The translations under genes were made by a program, and so were the position numbers. From an uncultured Porphyromonadaceae bacterium (GTDB taxonomy: Bacteria > Bacteroidota > Bacteroidia > Bacteroidales > Muribaculaceae), in the NCBI GenBank assembly GCA_946553045.1, contig CAMNRO010000014.1, positions 1 through 59,382 of the forward strand: 59,382 nucleotides of DNA, in the 5' to 3' direction. Positions 7,105 to 15,845 of the stretch are shown in pieces. Position 1 is the first letter of the stretch. The number at the start of each line of letters is the position of its first letter. The notes beneath the pieces were generated by a model. The model saw only the letters and a list, made by a program, of their open reading frames with translations, ran no database searches and was not told the DNA's origin.

Positions 7105-8294
7105 AAAAGACAGCGTCAATATTAACTGCGGCCATGCTTGCTTTTTCGGCCGCTGCCGCCGACTCGACAGCCGTGTCGCACCGGCTCGAAATATCTGCCC
7201 GCGGGGCATACGTCATGCCTTCGAACAAGATTGTGAAAGGCGAAAACCGATATGGGGCCACAACCACCGCCGCATTCGGCGCCGCAGCTGAATATTCATT
7301 CTCCTTTTCGCCGAAGTCGCGCTACGGACGCTACTATCCATATGCCTATCAGGGTATAGGCGTGGGTTTTGTCGGTTTCAGCAGCTCTAAGGTAACGGGC
7401 AATCCGGTGAATGTATATGTGCTCCAGGGCTCGAGAATAGCGAATCTGTCGGAGCGCCTCACCCTCGACTATGAATGGAATTTCGGCATCTCGGCCGGCT
7501 GGAAAAAGAACCGAGGGGCCGAGCCGTACGACTATACCGAAGTCAACGGCTTCGGCTCGCATGTCAACGCCTATATCGACCTCGGATTCAAGCTCAACTA
7601 TGCGCTATCCGAGCGTGTGAGCCTCACTGCCGGCCTCAATCTGTCGCATTTTTCAAACGGAAACACCGATTATCCCAACCCCGGCGTCAATGTGGTGTGG
7701 GGCAAGGTAGGCGTATTGTGGAAACTGGGCGATATTCCGCAGTTGCGCCGCCCCGACTGGAGCGACTACGACAGCCACATGAGCTACGATGTGACCGTCT
7801 ATGGCGCATGGCGCAAGAATCTCTTCGACTGGAACTACGGCCATGAGGTCCTGGAGCCCGACATACGTGTCATTCCCGGGCATTTCGCTGTCGGAGGCTT
7901 CAATTTCAATCCGCTGTGGCACTTTAACCCGATGTTTTCGGCCGGTGCTTCGCTTGATTTCCAATACGACGAAGGCGCCAACCTCAGCCCATATTTTGTT
8001 CCGACTACTCTTCCCGACAATCCCAAATTCTATCGGCAGCCTTTCAGCCACCGCGTGATGGCCGGTCTGAGCGTACGCGCCGAGCTCCAGATGCCTGTTT
8101 TTTCGGTCAATATCGGCATTGGCCACAGCCTCTGGGCTCCCGGCGGCGAAGACCTCCGCGGCTGGTATCAGATGTTCACCCTCAAGACATTCCTCACCCG
8201 CAACCTCTATCTCAGCACCGGCTACCGCCTTGTCCGCTTCCGCAACCCCGGCAACCTCATGCTCGGCCTCGGCTGGCGCTTCAACGCCCGCTGA
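7101..8294 (+). CDS. PagL-like outer-membrane acyloxyacyl hydrolase family protein
   Basis: 397 residues with a signal peptide (MKKTASILTAAMLAFSAAAA). The first part (to about residue 215) resembles PagL lipid A 3-O-deacylases as a small beta-barrel, with the active-site-like HFSNGNTDYPNPGVN (the His-x-Ser pair followed by N-x-G-x-N) near residue 180. The second half repeats a barrel-like pattern (VSFPGHFAVGGFNFNPLWHF-type strands, GLGWRF at the C-terminus), making it about twice the length of classical PagL. It could remove an acyl chain from lipid A at the cell surface. Activity is inferred from the motif only. It is coupled to the upstream lipoprotein. Confidence 0.7.
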   Translation: MKKTASILTAAMLAFSAAAADSTAVSHRLEISARGAYVMPSNKIVKGENRYGATTTAAFGAAAEYSFSFSPKSRYGRYYPYAYQGIGVGFVGFSSSKVTGNPVNVYVLQGSRIANLSERLTLDYEWNFGISAGWKKNRGAEPYDYTEVNGFGSHVNAYIDLGFKLNYALSERVSLTAGLNLSHFSNGNTDYPNPGVNVVWGKVGVLWKLGDIPQLRRPDWSDYDSHMSYDVTVYGAWRKNLFDWNYGHEVLEPDIRVIPGHFAVGGFNFNPLWHFNPMFSAGASLDFQYDEGANLSPYFVPTTLPDNPKFYRQPFSHRVMAGLSVRAELQMPVFSVNIGIGHSLWAPGGEDLRGWYQMFTLKTFLTRNLYLSTGYRLVRFRNPGNLMLGLGWRFNAR

Positions 8295-8361
8295 CCCGCC
8301 GTTTTCCACATGCTTACCCACATTTTTTTGTGAGGGAGAGCGGCGATTGGGGAAATTTTAT

Positions 8362-8369
8362 TAAATTTG
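8362..8369 (+). promoter_or_regulatory. Possible -7 box before nfo
   Basis: TAAATTTG fits TAnnTTTG and lies 23 nt upstream of the TTG at 8393. It is inside the longer reading frame that begins with GTG at 8330, which argues for the shorter start. No well-spaced -33 element was found. Confidence 0.3.
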
Positions 8370-8392
8370 AGGAAATTTTCCCCGTTTGTGAT

Positions 8393-9244
8393 TTGAAGTA
8401 TTTAGGCGCGCACATAGACAATTTGCCCCGGGTGGGCGAAATACCGCTTATGGCTAAGGCTTTAGGCGCGTCTGCTTTTGCATTCTGCCCCGTAGATCCG
8501 AAGCTATGGCGCTATCCGGCTTATCCCGACGGCGAAGCCGCGCGTTTTAGCGCCGAATGCGCCGAATGCGGCTATACTCCCGCTCAGATACTGCCGCATG
8601 CGTCCTTGCTGCTCAATCTGTGTTCGCCCGATGCCCGCAAGCTCAAGCTGTCGCGCGACAGTTTCACGGAGCAGATGCGTCGTGTGGCCTCCCTGGGGCT
8701 CGACCGCCTGAATTTTCACCCCGGTTCCCATATGCGCGAACTGGAGGAAGAAGCCGCTCTCGACCTTGTGGCGGCTTCGATAAACTATGCGCTCGAGCGC
8801 ACCGAAGGCGTCACGGCGGTCATCGAGAACATGGCCGGGCAAGGCTCCAATCTGGGCTATACATTTGCCCAGCTGGCTCGTATAATCGACGGTGTGGCCG
8901 ACAAGAGCCGCGTGGGCGTCTGCATAGACACATGCCATGCTTTCGCTGCCGGCTACGACATGTCGACTCCCGAGGCATACGAGGCTGCCTGGCAGGAGTT
9001 TGCCGATACGGTCGGTTTCGGCTATCTCCGCGGCATGCACATCAACGACTCGCTCAAGCCGCTCGCCTCGCGTGTAGACCGCCATGCCTCCATCGGCAAA
9101 GGCGAACTCGGCACGCCGTTTTTCGGTCTTCTTATGGCCGACAGGCGCCTCGACGGCATACCGCTCATTCTCGAGACTCCCGACCCCTCGCTGTGGCAGA
9201 TGGAAATCGGGTGGCTGCGGGCAGCCGCAAACGGAAACGCATGA
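8393..9244 (+). CDS. nfo: Endonuclease IV (AP endonuclease)
   Basis: Family members begin MKYIGAH. Here LKYLGAHIDN starts at a TTG codon at 8393, so this start (283 residues) is preferred over an in-frame GTG at 8330 that would add 21 unrelated residues. It repairs abasic sites by 5' incision, using a TIM barrel with three metal ions. Visible motifs are NFHPGSH, ENMAGQGSNLG, CIDTCHAFAAGYD, HINDSLKPLASRVDRHASIG and LETPD, all classic endonuclease IV signatures with the metal-binding His, Glu and Asp residues present. It stands alone between the PagL-like gene and the transporter. Confidence 0.93.
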   Translation: MKYLGAHIDNLPRVGEIPLMAKALGASAFAFCPVDPKLWRYPAYPDGEAARFSAECAECGYTPAQILPHASLLLNLCSPDARKLKLSRDSFTEQMRRVASLGLDRLNFHPGSHMRELEEEAALDLVAASINYALERTEGVTAVIENMAGQGSNLGYTFAQLARIIDGVADKSRVGVCIDTCHAFAAGYDMSTPEAYEAAWQEFADTVGFGYLRGMHINDSLKPLASRVDRHASIGKGELGTPFFGLLMADRRLDGIPLILETPDPSLWQMEIGWLRAAANGNA

Positions 9245-9296
9245 TAATATTTTGATTCAATAATACTTACTTACTAACATTTTTACCTCTTTATTC

Positions 9297-10919
9297 ATGA
9301 AAGACCAACGCGATTTGAGCTTCTGGAAGCTATGGAACCTCAGTTTCGGCTTCTTCGGCGTCCAGATAGCATATGCGCTGCAAAGCTCGCAGGTCAGCCG
9401 TATTTTCTCGACAATCGGCGCAGACCCCCACGATCTCAGTTACTTCTGGATTCTTCCGCCTCTCATGGGCCTCATCGTGCAGCCTATCGTCGGCTCGGCC
9501 AGCGACCGCACATGGAACCGCTTCGGACGCCGTCTGCCTTACCTGCTTGTCGGCGCGGCTGTGGCCATCATCGTAATGTGCTTCCTGCCCAATGCCGGCA
9601 GCCTCGGCCTCGCCATTTCGCAGGCCATTATTTTCGGCCTGATAATGCTCATGCTCCTCGACACATCTATCAACATGGCCATGCAGCCCTTCAAAATGCT
9701 CGTGGGCGATATGGTCAACGAGCGTCAGAAAGGCCTCGCATACTCCATTCAGTCATTCCTCTGCAACGCCGGCTCGGTCGTGGGCTATGTGGCGCCCTTC
9801 GTGCTCGCATGGTTCCTCAGCAACACAGCCCCTGCGGGCGAGGTGCCCCCGACGGTGACATGGGCATTCTATCTCGGCGCCTTCATCTTGCTGCTGTGCG
9901 TGGTATATACCTTCGCCAAGGTCCGGGAAATGCCGCCGGCCGAGTATGCCGCTTTCCACGGCATTGAGACCGCCAAAGAAGAGAAGGGCCCCAAAGAAAA
10001 CATGCTCCGTCTGCTGGTGAAGGCTCCCAAGGTGTTCTGGACGGTCGGTCTGGTGCAGTTCTTCTGCTGGGCCGCATTCCTTTATATGTGGACATATTCT
10101 ACCGACGCCGTCGCCCTTCAGGCTTTCGACGCGCCTTCGGTGCAGGAGGTTACGGGTGTTACCATCGACGGCAAGCCCTATGACGACAAGTATTTCTTTG
10201 CAGGAGACCAGCCTGTGATTGAAAACGGCAAGCTCACCCTCACGCCCGACGGCGCCGCAACCGTCCTCTCGCTCCTCGAGCCCGGCACTGAGCTGACTAT
10301 GGCGCACATAGCCAAGCTCGACGACAACACCGGCGAATATGTGCTCGAGCAGACATCGGCACTTCCGGCCGTAGGCAGTGTCAACGAAATCGAACTGAAC
10401 TACAAGACCGTGCTCGACCCCTCGACCAAGGCATACCAGGACGCCGGCGACTGGAACGGCAATCTCCTTGCTATCCAGGCCATAGCCGCTGTGCTCTGGG
10501 CCGTTGTCCTTGCCGGCTTCCGCCGCCGCAAGCTTGCCTACTCGCTCAGCCTCCTCATCGGTGCCGCAGGCTTCATTTCGGTCTACTTCATTCACAGCCA
10601 GTATATGCTCGGTATCAGCTATGCGCTGATGGGCTGCGCTTGGGCCGCAATGCTCTCCATGCCTTTTACAATCCTCACCAACGCTCTGAGCGGCGGCAAT
10701 ATAGGCACATATCTGGGCCTGTTCAACTGTACCATCACCATACCTCAGATTGTGGCGGCGCTATGCGGCGGCGCAATCCTGCACTGCTTCCCGCCTGCCG
10801 CCAACGGCGCCCCGCTGACCGTAGGCATGCTCGTGGTGAGCGGCGTCCTGCTCCTCATCGGCTCGGTCGCCGTATGGAACATCAAAGAAACCTTCGGCTC
10901 TCAACATTCAAATAATTAA
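9297..10919 (+). CDS. MFS sugar transporter, SLC45/GPH-like, with inserted domain
   Basis: 540 residues, about 12 membrane helices. The N-terminus (SFWKLWNLSFGFFGVQIAYA) and the loop GSASDRTWNRFGRRLPYLL carry the typical MFS D-R...R-x-G-R-R signature of SLC45-type sucrose/maltose carriers, so it probably takes up an oligosaccharide by proton symport. Unusually, about 100 mostly hydrophilic residues (roughly 275-380, including VTIDGKPYDDKYFF and LTLTPDGAATVLSLLEPG) are inserted between membrane segments 7 and 8, where homologues have a short loop. The segment is compact and beta-like and should face the periplasm. The next gene follows after a repeat-rich spacer. Confidence 0.88.
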   Translation: MKDQRDLSFWKLWNLSFGFFGVQIAYALQSSQVSRIFSTIGADPHDLSYFWILPPLMGLIVQPIVGSASDRTWNRFGRRLPYLLVGAAVAIIVMCFLPNAGSLGLAISQAIIFGLIMLMLLDTSINMAMQPFKMLVGDMVNERQKGLAYSIQSFLCNAGSVVGYVAPFVLAWFLSNTAPAGEVPPTVTWAFYLGAFILLLCVVYTFAKVREMPPAEYAAFHGIETAKEEKGPKENMLRLLVKAPKVFWTVGLVQFFCWAAFLYMWTYSTDAVALQAFDAPSVQEVTGVTIDGKPYDDKYFFAGDQPVIENGKLTLTPDGAATVLSLLEPGTELTMAHIAKLDDNTGEYVLEQTSALPAVGSVNEIELNYKTVLDPSTKAYQDAGDWNGNLLAIQAIAAVLWAVVLAGFRRRKLAYSLSLLIGAAGFISVYFIHSQYMLGISYALMGCAWAAMLSMPFTILTNALSGGNIGTYLGLFNCTITIPQIVAALCGGAILHCFPPAANGAPLTVGMLVVSGVLLLIGSVAVWNIKETFGSQHSNN

Positions 10920-10921
10920 GA

Positions 10922-11004
10922 ATCGTGAATTATGGATTATGAATTGCATGTTCTGTTGCATTTTCTCTCCATAATTCATAATTCGTCATCCATAATTCAT
11001 AATT
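10922..11004. repeat. AT-rich inverted/direct repeat between transporter and sdaA
   Basis: Variants of GAATTATGGATTATGAATT (about 10927-10945) recur in inverted form twice (CCATAATTCATAATTCGTC and CCATAATTCATAATT, about 10971-11004). The arms can fold into a long AT-rich hairpin that may end the transporter transcript. The low-complexity pattern parallels the different array on the other side of sdaA. Confidence 0.6.
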
Positions 11005-11010
11005 TAAAAG

Positions 11011-12210
11011 ATGGAGTCTCTACGTCAGCTTTATAAGATTGGGCTTGGACCCAGCAGTTCGCACACCATGGGGCCGCGGAAGGCCGCCGAAATATTTGTG
11101 GAGCGCACACGCGACCGTGCATTGCGCTATGAGGTTACACTCTATGGCGCTCTTGCCGCCACAGGGCGAGGTCACCTTACCGACCAGGCCATTCTCGAAG
11201 TGCTGACTGGCGTGGCTCCGGCTGAAATCATATGGAAGCCCGAGACTGTGCTTCCATTTCACACCAACGGCATGACATTCCATGCTTTCGGCTCGGACGG
11301 CTCCGAGTTCGACAGCTGGACGGTCTATTCCGTCGGCGGCGGCGACATCGTAGAGGAAGGGCAGCCCCGCAGCGCCGGCCCCGACATATATCCGCTGACC
11401 CGTATCAGCGATATCATGAAATATTGCGAGGAAAACGGAACGAGCTACTGGGAGTATGTCGACGAGTGCGAAGGAGCCGCCATCTGGGATTACCTCGCCG
11501 AGGTCTGGGGTGTGATGAAGGCAGCCGTAGAGCGCGGCATCGAGGCCGAGGGGGTGCTGCCCGGCGGTCTTGGCGTGCGGCGCAAGGCGGTGAGCTACTA
11601 TGTGCATGCCGAGGGCTACAACAAGTCGCTCAAGAGCCGCGGCCTTGTCTACGCCTATGCCCTGGCCGTGTCGGAGGAGAATGCCTCGGGCGGCAAGATT
11701 GTGACGGCACCCACCTGCGGCTCGTGCGGTGTTGTGCCGGCGGTCCTTTACCATCTTTATACATCAAAGGGCTTCAGCGAGAAGCGCATACTGCGCGCAC
11801 TCGCCACAGCCGGACTCTTCGGCAACGTCGTGAAGCAGAATGCCTCCGTGTCGGGCGCCGAAGTCGGTTGCCAGGGCGAGGTCGGAGTGGCGTGCGCCAT
11901 GGCTGCCGCAGCCGCCTCGCAGCTTTTCGGAGGCACTGTGGCTCAGATTGAATATTCGGCCGAAATGGGTCTCGAGCACCATCTCGGGCTCACCTGCGAC
12001 CCCGTATGCGGCCTCGTTCAGATACCCTGCATAGAGCGCAATGCCTATGCAGCCGCCCGCGCTCTCGACGCAAACCTCTATGCCGCCTTCTCCGACGGCA
12101 AGCATCGCGTGACATTCGACCGCATTGTCGAGGTGATGAAGCAGACCGGCCACGATATTCCTTCGCTCTACAAGGAAACCGCCCTCGGCGGCCTTGCAGT
12201 CATTAAATAA
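11011..12210 (+). CDS. sdaA: L-serine ammonia-lyase, single-chain iron-sulfur type
   Basis: 399 residues. It deaminates L-serine to pyruvate and ammonia with an oxygen-sensitive 4Fe-4S cluster. The beta-type domain opens with the signature GPSSSHTMGPRKAAEIF, and the alpha-type catalytic domain contains APTCGSCGVVPAVLYHL and CDPVCGLVQIPCIERN, which supply the cluster cysteines. Both domains lie in one chain, as in E. coli SdaA and most Bacteroidetes. It is monocistronic, flanked by low-complexity repeats on both sides that may act as transcription boundaries. Confidence 0.95.
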   Translation: MESLRQLYKIGLGPSSSHTMGPRKAAEIFVERTRDRALRYEVTLYGALAATGRGHLTDQAILEVLTGVAPAEIIWKPETVLPFHTNGMTFHAFGSDGSEFDSWTVYSVGGGDIVEEGQPRSAGPDIYPLTRISDIMKYCEENGTSYWEYVDECEGAAIWDYLAEVWGVMKAAVERGIEAEGVLPGGLGVRRKAVSYYVHAEGYNKSLKSRGLVYAYALAVSEENASGGKIVTAPTCGSCGVVPAVLYHLYTSKGFSEKRILRALATAGLFGNVVKQNASVSGAEVGCQGEVGVACAMAAAAASQLFGGTVAQIEYSAEMGLEHHLGLTCDPVCGLVQIPCIERNAYAAARALDANLYAAFSDGKHRVTFDRIVEVMKQTGHDIPSLYKETALGGLAVIK

Positions 12211-12280
12211 TTAGGAGTTAGGAGTTAGGAGTTAGGAGTTGCGCTGATGGCAAACTTCTAACTCCTAACTCCTAATTTCT
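12211..12280. repeat. GGAGTTA tandem array with inverted arm, bidirectional boundary
   Basis: Four tandem copies of the 7-mer TTAGGAG (from 12213) face about two inverted copies (CTAACTCCTAACTCCTAATT, to about 12272) around a central loop. Convergent genes end on both sides, so the hairpin probably terminates transcription from both directions. Confidence 0.6.
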
Positions 12281-12282
12281 AA

Positions 12283-12792
12283 CTAATCAACGATTCTCCA
12301 GCCGAGGAAGCCGGTGCGGACGGTGAGGTCTATGGTTGCCCCGGAACGTATGCGGTTGTAGCGCTCGATGCCGACCGATTGCTCCATACGTGTGCTGTCG
12401 GGCAGCTGGACGGATATGTAATAGTCTGTCACCTTGCGCAGACGGCGTCCGCGCCGTCCGCTGCTCTGGGTGCGTTGTTTTGTGTATTTCCGGACCACGA
12501 TGCCGTCTTCGTGGTGCTCGTTGGTGCCGGGCAGGAAATGATTCATAGCCATTATGCCTGTGAAGGCTATGACGCCGGTGGCGACGATGTGGACAAGATA
12601 TGTCGCAATGCCGGTTTTAAGGCCTTTGCCTCGGCGTATGATGACGGTAATAGGTATCGTTGCCGCGGCTATGAAGGCTGCCGCGCACGCAGGTATCCAC
12701 CAGTCAACAATGGTATGCTCAAGCAGTACCAGGCCGAAAACCAGTATCAGCAGAAGTAGAAAAACTGTAAGGCCGAGCAGAAAACTTTTCAT
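12283..12792 (-). CDS. Membrane protein of unknown function
   Basis: 169 residues from the ATG at 12792. A start 21 bases further upstream would place the purT terminator inside the gene, so it is rejected. Three hydrophobic segments (MKSFLLGLTVFLLLLILVFG, then IPACAAAFIAAATIPITVII, then IVATGVIAFTGIMAM) are followed by a soluble, positively charged C-terminal part of about 85 residues (TKQRTQSSGRRGRRLRKV, then TDYYISVQLPDSTRMEQ). The soluble part looks beta-rich. No family was recognised; the context (downstream of purT) is probably incidental. Confidence 0.65.
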   Translation of the reverse strand: MKSFLLGLTVFLLLLILVFGLVLLEHTIVDWWIPACAAAFIAAATIPITVIIRRGKGLKTGIATYLVHIVATGVIAFTGIMAMNHFLPGTNEHHEDGIVVRKYTKQRTQSSGRRGRRLRKVTDYYISVQLPDSTRMEQSVGIERYNRIRSGATIDLTVRTGFLGWRIVD

Positions 12793-12802
12793 AATGCAGA
12801 TA

Positions 12803-12833
12803 AGAAAGGGCACGCAATCTGCGCGCCCTTTCT
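12803..12833 (-). terminator. Intrinsic terminator of purT
   Basis: AGAAAGGGC (12803-12811) pairs with GCCCTTTCT (12825-12833), and CGC with GCG inside. It lies 16 bp past the purT stop. The T run on the minus strand is short (TTTCTTAT). Confidence 0.6.
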
Positions 12834-12848
12834 GAATGTATAGGCAGG

Positions 12849-14033
12849 TTAGTAAACGGTTACTTCGAGATTGTCGAGAGCGCGCTTGGCCTTGTCGCGG
12901 GCGCCTTCGAGGGTGTCGTCGGTGCCGAGGATTACGGCCATACGGCGGTGTCCGTGTATTTCGGGCTTGCCGAAGATACGCATCTGGGTGCCGGGTTCGG
13001 CCAGAACCTTGTCGAGATTGCCGAATTCAACCGTGTCGGTGTCGCCTTCGACAACCACCGCACGCGAGGCCGACGGGCCATAGAAGCGTACTGCCGGCAC
13101 CGGGAGGCCGAGCAGGGCGCGGGCGTGGAGAGCGAATTCGCTCAGGTCCTGCGAAATCATGGTTACCATGCCTGTGTCGTGGGGGCGGGGCGATACTTCG
13201 CTGAATATCACGTGGTCGCCTTTCACAAACAGCTCTACGCCGAAGATACCGTAGCCGCCGAGGGCGTCGGTGATGGCCTTGGCTATGTTGCGGGCGTTTT
13301 CGAGAGCCTTGTCGGTCATGGGCTGGGGCTGCCAGGACTCGCGGTAGTCGCCGTTGACCTGAATGTGGCCGATAGGTTCGCAGAATACGGTGCCCGATAT
13401 GCTGCGCACTGTAAGCAGGGTGATTTCATAGTCGAAATCGACGAAGCCTTCCACGATTACGCGTCCGGCGCCGGCGCGGCCTCCTTCCTGGGCCTCGCGC
13501 CATGCCTCGTCGATTTGCTCGGCGGTGCGGACGGTGCTCTGGCCGTGGCCCGACGAGCTCATGACGGGCTTGACTACCACCGGCAGGCCGATGGCGTCGA
13601 TGGCTGCGCGGAATTCATCGTAGGTTTCGGCGAAGCGGTAGGGCGAAGTGGGCAGGCCGAGCTCTTCGGCGGCCAGACGGCGGATTCCTTCGCGGTTCAT
13701 GGTGAGGAATGCGGCTGTGGCGGTCGGGGTGACGTTGTAGCCTTCTTTCTCGAGCTCTACGAGCACGGGGGTTGCGATGGCTTCGACTTCGGGAATGATG
13801 TGGTCGGGCTTTTCGAGCTCGATGACACGGCGCAGTTCGACGGGGTCGAGCATGTTGAACACATGGCAACGGTGAGCAACCTGCATGGCGGGAGCGCCGG
13901 CATACTTGTCGCAGGCAACTACTTCGACTCCCATGCGCTGGAGCTCGATTGCAACTTCTTTACCTAATTCTCCGCTGCCGAGCAGGAGCGCCTTGCGGCC
14001 GCGGGCAGTGGTTACAGATCCTATTTTCGACAT
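12849..14033 (-). CDS. purT: Formate-dependent phosphoribosylglycinamide formyltransferase
   Basis: 394 residues. It makes formyl-GAR from GAR, formate and ATP in purine synthesis. An N-terminal Rossmann-like region ([20 protein letters not shown]) precedes an ATP-grasp domain with [15 protein letters not shown] as the nucleotide loop, [16 protein letters not shown], and [20 protein letters not shown] followed by HDTGMVT with the metal-binding Glu. Length and motifs match PurT throughout. Single-gene transcript with its own terminator. Confidence 0.95.
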   Translation of the reverse strand: MSKIGSVTTARGRKALLLGSGELGKEVAIELQRMGVEVVACDKYAGAPAMQVAHRCHVFNMLDPVELRRVIELEKPDHIIPEVEAIATPVLVELEKEGYNVTPTATAAFLTMNREGIRRLAAEELGLPTSPYRFAETYDEFRAAIDAIGLPVVVKPVMSSSGHGQSTVRTAEQIDEAWREAQEGGRAGAGRVIVEGFVDFDYEITLLTVRSISGTVFCEPIGHIQVNGDYRESWQPQPMTDKALENARNIAKAITDALGGYGIFGVELFVKGDHVIFSEVSPRPHDTGMVTMISQDLSEFALHARALLGLPVPAVRFYGPSASRAVVVEGDTDTVEFGNLDKVLAEPGTQMRIFGKPEIHGHRRMAVILGTDDTLEGARDKAKRALDNLEVTVY

Positions 14034-14111
14034 ATATATAATGATGGTTTAGGGTTTTATCTCAGAATGGTTAGCCGTGCTTATTGGCGGTGATATGCTT
14101 GGCTTGATGGG

Positions 14112-14873
14112 TCATATGGAGAAGAGGGTGCGGGCGTTTGAGGCGGTGAGTGCGGCGATTTCGGCGGTGGTGCGGGCGGTGGCGTCGGCGATAGCGGCTA
14201 CTATGAGGGGTATGTAGGAGCTTTCGTTGCGCTTGCCGCGGTAGGGCACCGGGGCGAGGTAGGGCGAGTCGGTCTCGGTGAGGATGCGCTCGGGGGGCAG
14301 GGCGGGCAGTGTGGCCTTGAGTCCGGAGTTTTTGAAGGTGACTATGCCGTTGATGCCGAAGTAGTAGTCGCCGGCACGCATTATACGCTCGGCGTCGGCT
14401 ACGGTGCCTCCGAAGCTGTGGAAGACGGCGCGCACGGAGTGGCCCCGGAGCACTTCGAGGGTGCGGTCGAGGCCTTCCCGGCAGTGTATGATTACAGGCA
14501 GCGACAGCTCCTCGGCAAGCGAGAGCTGGGCGTCGAAGGCGAGCATCTGTTCGCGTTCGTAGGTCTTATCCCAGTAGAGGTCGATACCCACCTCGCCTAC
14601 GGCGCAGTAGCCTCCGCGGCGCAGTTCGGCCTCGATAGGGTCGAGGGTGGCGCGCCAGTCGGAGCCCAGTTCGGTGGGGTGCAGCCCCATGGCCATTGCC
14701 GTGGCTTGCGGACGCGCCGCATGGAGGGCTTTGATGGGTTCTATCGATGCGAGGTCTACGTTGGGCAGAATCATCATGTCTACGCCTGCGGCAAGAGCGC
14801 GGTCGACGGCTTCGCATGAGCCTTCGGGAGAGCCGAATGCGGTGTCGTAGATATGTGTGTGGGTGTCTATCAT
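14112..14873 (-). CDS. TatD family metal-dependent hydrolase/DNase
   Basis: 253 residues, TIM-barrel amidohydrolase-like fold. Metal ligands are visible in MIDTHTHIYD (H-x-H), GEVGIDLYWDK (Glu), VIIHCREG (His), VFHSFGG (His) and LTETDSPYLAP (Asp), the standard TatD order. Such proteins are Mg-dependent 3'-5' DNases linked to DNA repair and tRNA/D-aminoacyl quality control. The ATG overlaps the TGA of the upstream polyprenyl synthase by one base, so the two are coupled. Confidence 0.92.
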   Translation of the reverse strand: MIDTHTHIYDTAFGSPEGSCEAVDRALAAGVDMMILPNVDLASIEPIKALHAARPQATAMAMGLHPTELGSDWRATLDPIEAELRRGGYCAVGEVGIDLYWDKTYEREQMLAFDAQLSLAEELSLPVIIHCREGLDRTLEVLRGHSVRAVFHSFGGTVADAERIMRAGDYYFGINGIVTFKNSGLKATLPALPPERILTETDSPYLAPVPYRGKRNESSYIPLIVAAIADATARTTAEIAALTASNARTLFSI

Positions 14874-15838
14874 CAGTGCGCGCGGGTAGATGCGTTTTTG
14901 GCGAGTTCGATGAAGAAACGGCGTGCGTCGGCGTCCATTTCAATGCTTTCGATTGCTTCGATTGCTTTCTGCGAGTAGCTTTCGGCCAGGGCGGAGCAGC
15001 GTTCGTTGAGGCCGAGGCGGTCGTAGACGGCTCTTACGCGTTCGATGAGTATGTGGTCGGTGGGATTTTCGGCCAGAATGGCGGCGAGCTCGCCCTCGCT
15101 TTCGCCGAGAGCGGTGATGAGGAGCCATGTTTTCTTGCGGTTGAGAATGTCGCCGCCGATTTCCTTTCCGAATATGGCGGGGTCGCCGAAGGTGTCGAGC
15201 CAGTCGTCGCGCAGCTGGAAGGCTATGCCGAGGGCCAGGCCGTAGTCATATAGTTTCTGGCGCACGTCGGGTGTCGCGTCGGCCATAATGGCGCCTATGG
15301 AGCATGCACCGGCAAGTAGCACCGATGTCTTGAGTTTTATCATCTCGAGGTATTCGTCGACGGTCACATTCATGCGTCGTTCGAATTCCATGTCGAGCTG
15401 CTGCCCTTCGTAGACGCCCATCGCGGTGCTGTTGAAGCAATCGTTGACGGCGGCCAGGCGGTCGGCGGGGCACTGCGACATGAGCATGGAGGCGTAGGTG
15501 AGCATGGCGTCGCCCGAGAGAATGGCGGCATTCTCGTTCCAGCGGCGGTGCACGGTGGGGCGTCCGCGGCGCAGGTCGGCCTTGTCCATCACATCGTCGT
15601 GCAGGAGGGTGAAGTTATGGAAAATCTCAATGCCCAGGGCCTGGCTCATTGCTTCGGCGATGTCGCGGCGGCTCAGAGCGGCGAATACCGACAGGAGGAG
15701 CACCGGGCGCAGGCGTTTGCCGCCGCTTTCGAGGGTATATCGCACCGGCTCGAAGAGTTTTGGCGCTGTGGCGGGGAATGAGAGGTCTTTTACGGCAGTC
15801 TCAACGGCTGCGGAAAAGTATTCGAGGGAATATTCCAT
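14873..15838 (-). CDS. Trans-polyprenyl diphosphate synthase
   Basis: 321 residues, all-alpha prenyltransferase. It contains both Asp-rich motifs, LLHDDVMDKADLRRGRPTVH (first) and QLRDDWLDTFGD (second), plus GGKRLRPVLLL near the N-terminus. It condenses isopentenyl diphosphate with allylic diphosphates; product length (geranylgeranyl or octaprenyl, for menaquinone) cannot be fixed from the sequence. It lies between a membrane protein gene (7-bp gap) and tatD (1-bp overlap), a three-gene operon. Confidence 0.93.
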   Translation of the reverse strand: MEYSLEYFSAAVETAVKDLSFPATAPKLFEPVRYTLESGGKRLRPVLLLSVFAALSRRDIAEAMSQALGIEIFHNFTLLHDDVMDKADLRRGRPTVHRRWNENAAILSGDAMLTYASMLMSQCPADRLAAVNDCFNSTAMGVYEGQQLDMEFERRMNVTVDEYLEMIKLKTSVLLAGACSIGAIMADATPDVRQKLYDYGLALGIAFQLRDDWLDTFGDPAIFGKEIGGDILNRKKTWLLITALGESEGELAAILAENPTDHILIERVRAVYDRLGLNERCSALAESYSQKAIEAIESIEMDADARRFFIELAKNASTRAH

Positions 15839-15845
15839 ATCGTTG

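Noticed and set aside
8330-8392. GTG start for endonuclease IV 21 codons upstream
   Set aside because: The extra residues do not resemble the family, a -7 box lies inside them, and homologues begin at the position of the TTG at 8393.
12793-12813. Longer N-terminus for the 12283-12792 membrane protein
   Set aside because: It would put the purT terminator hairpin inside the coding region.
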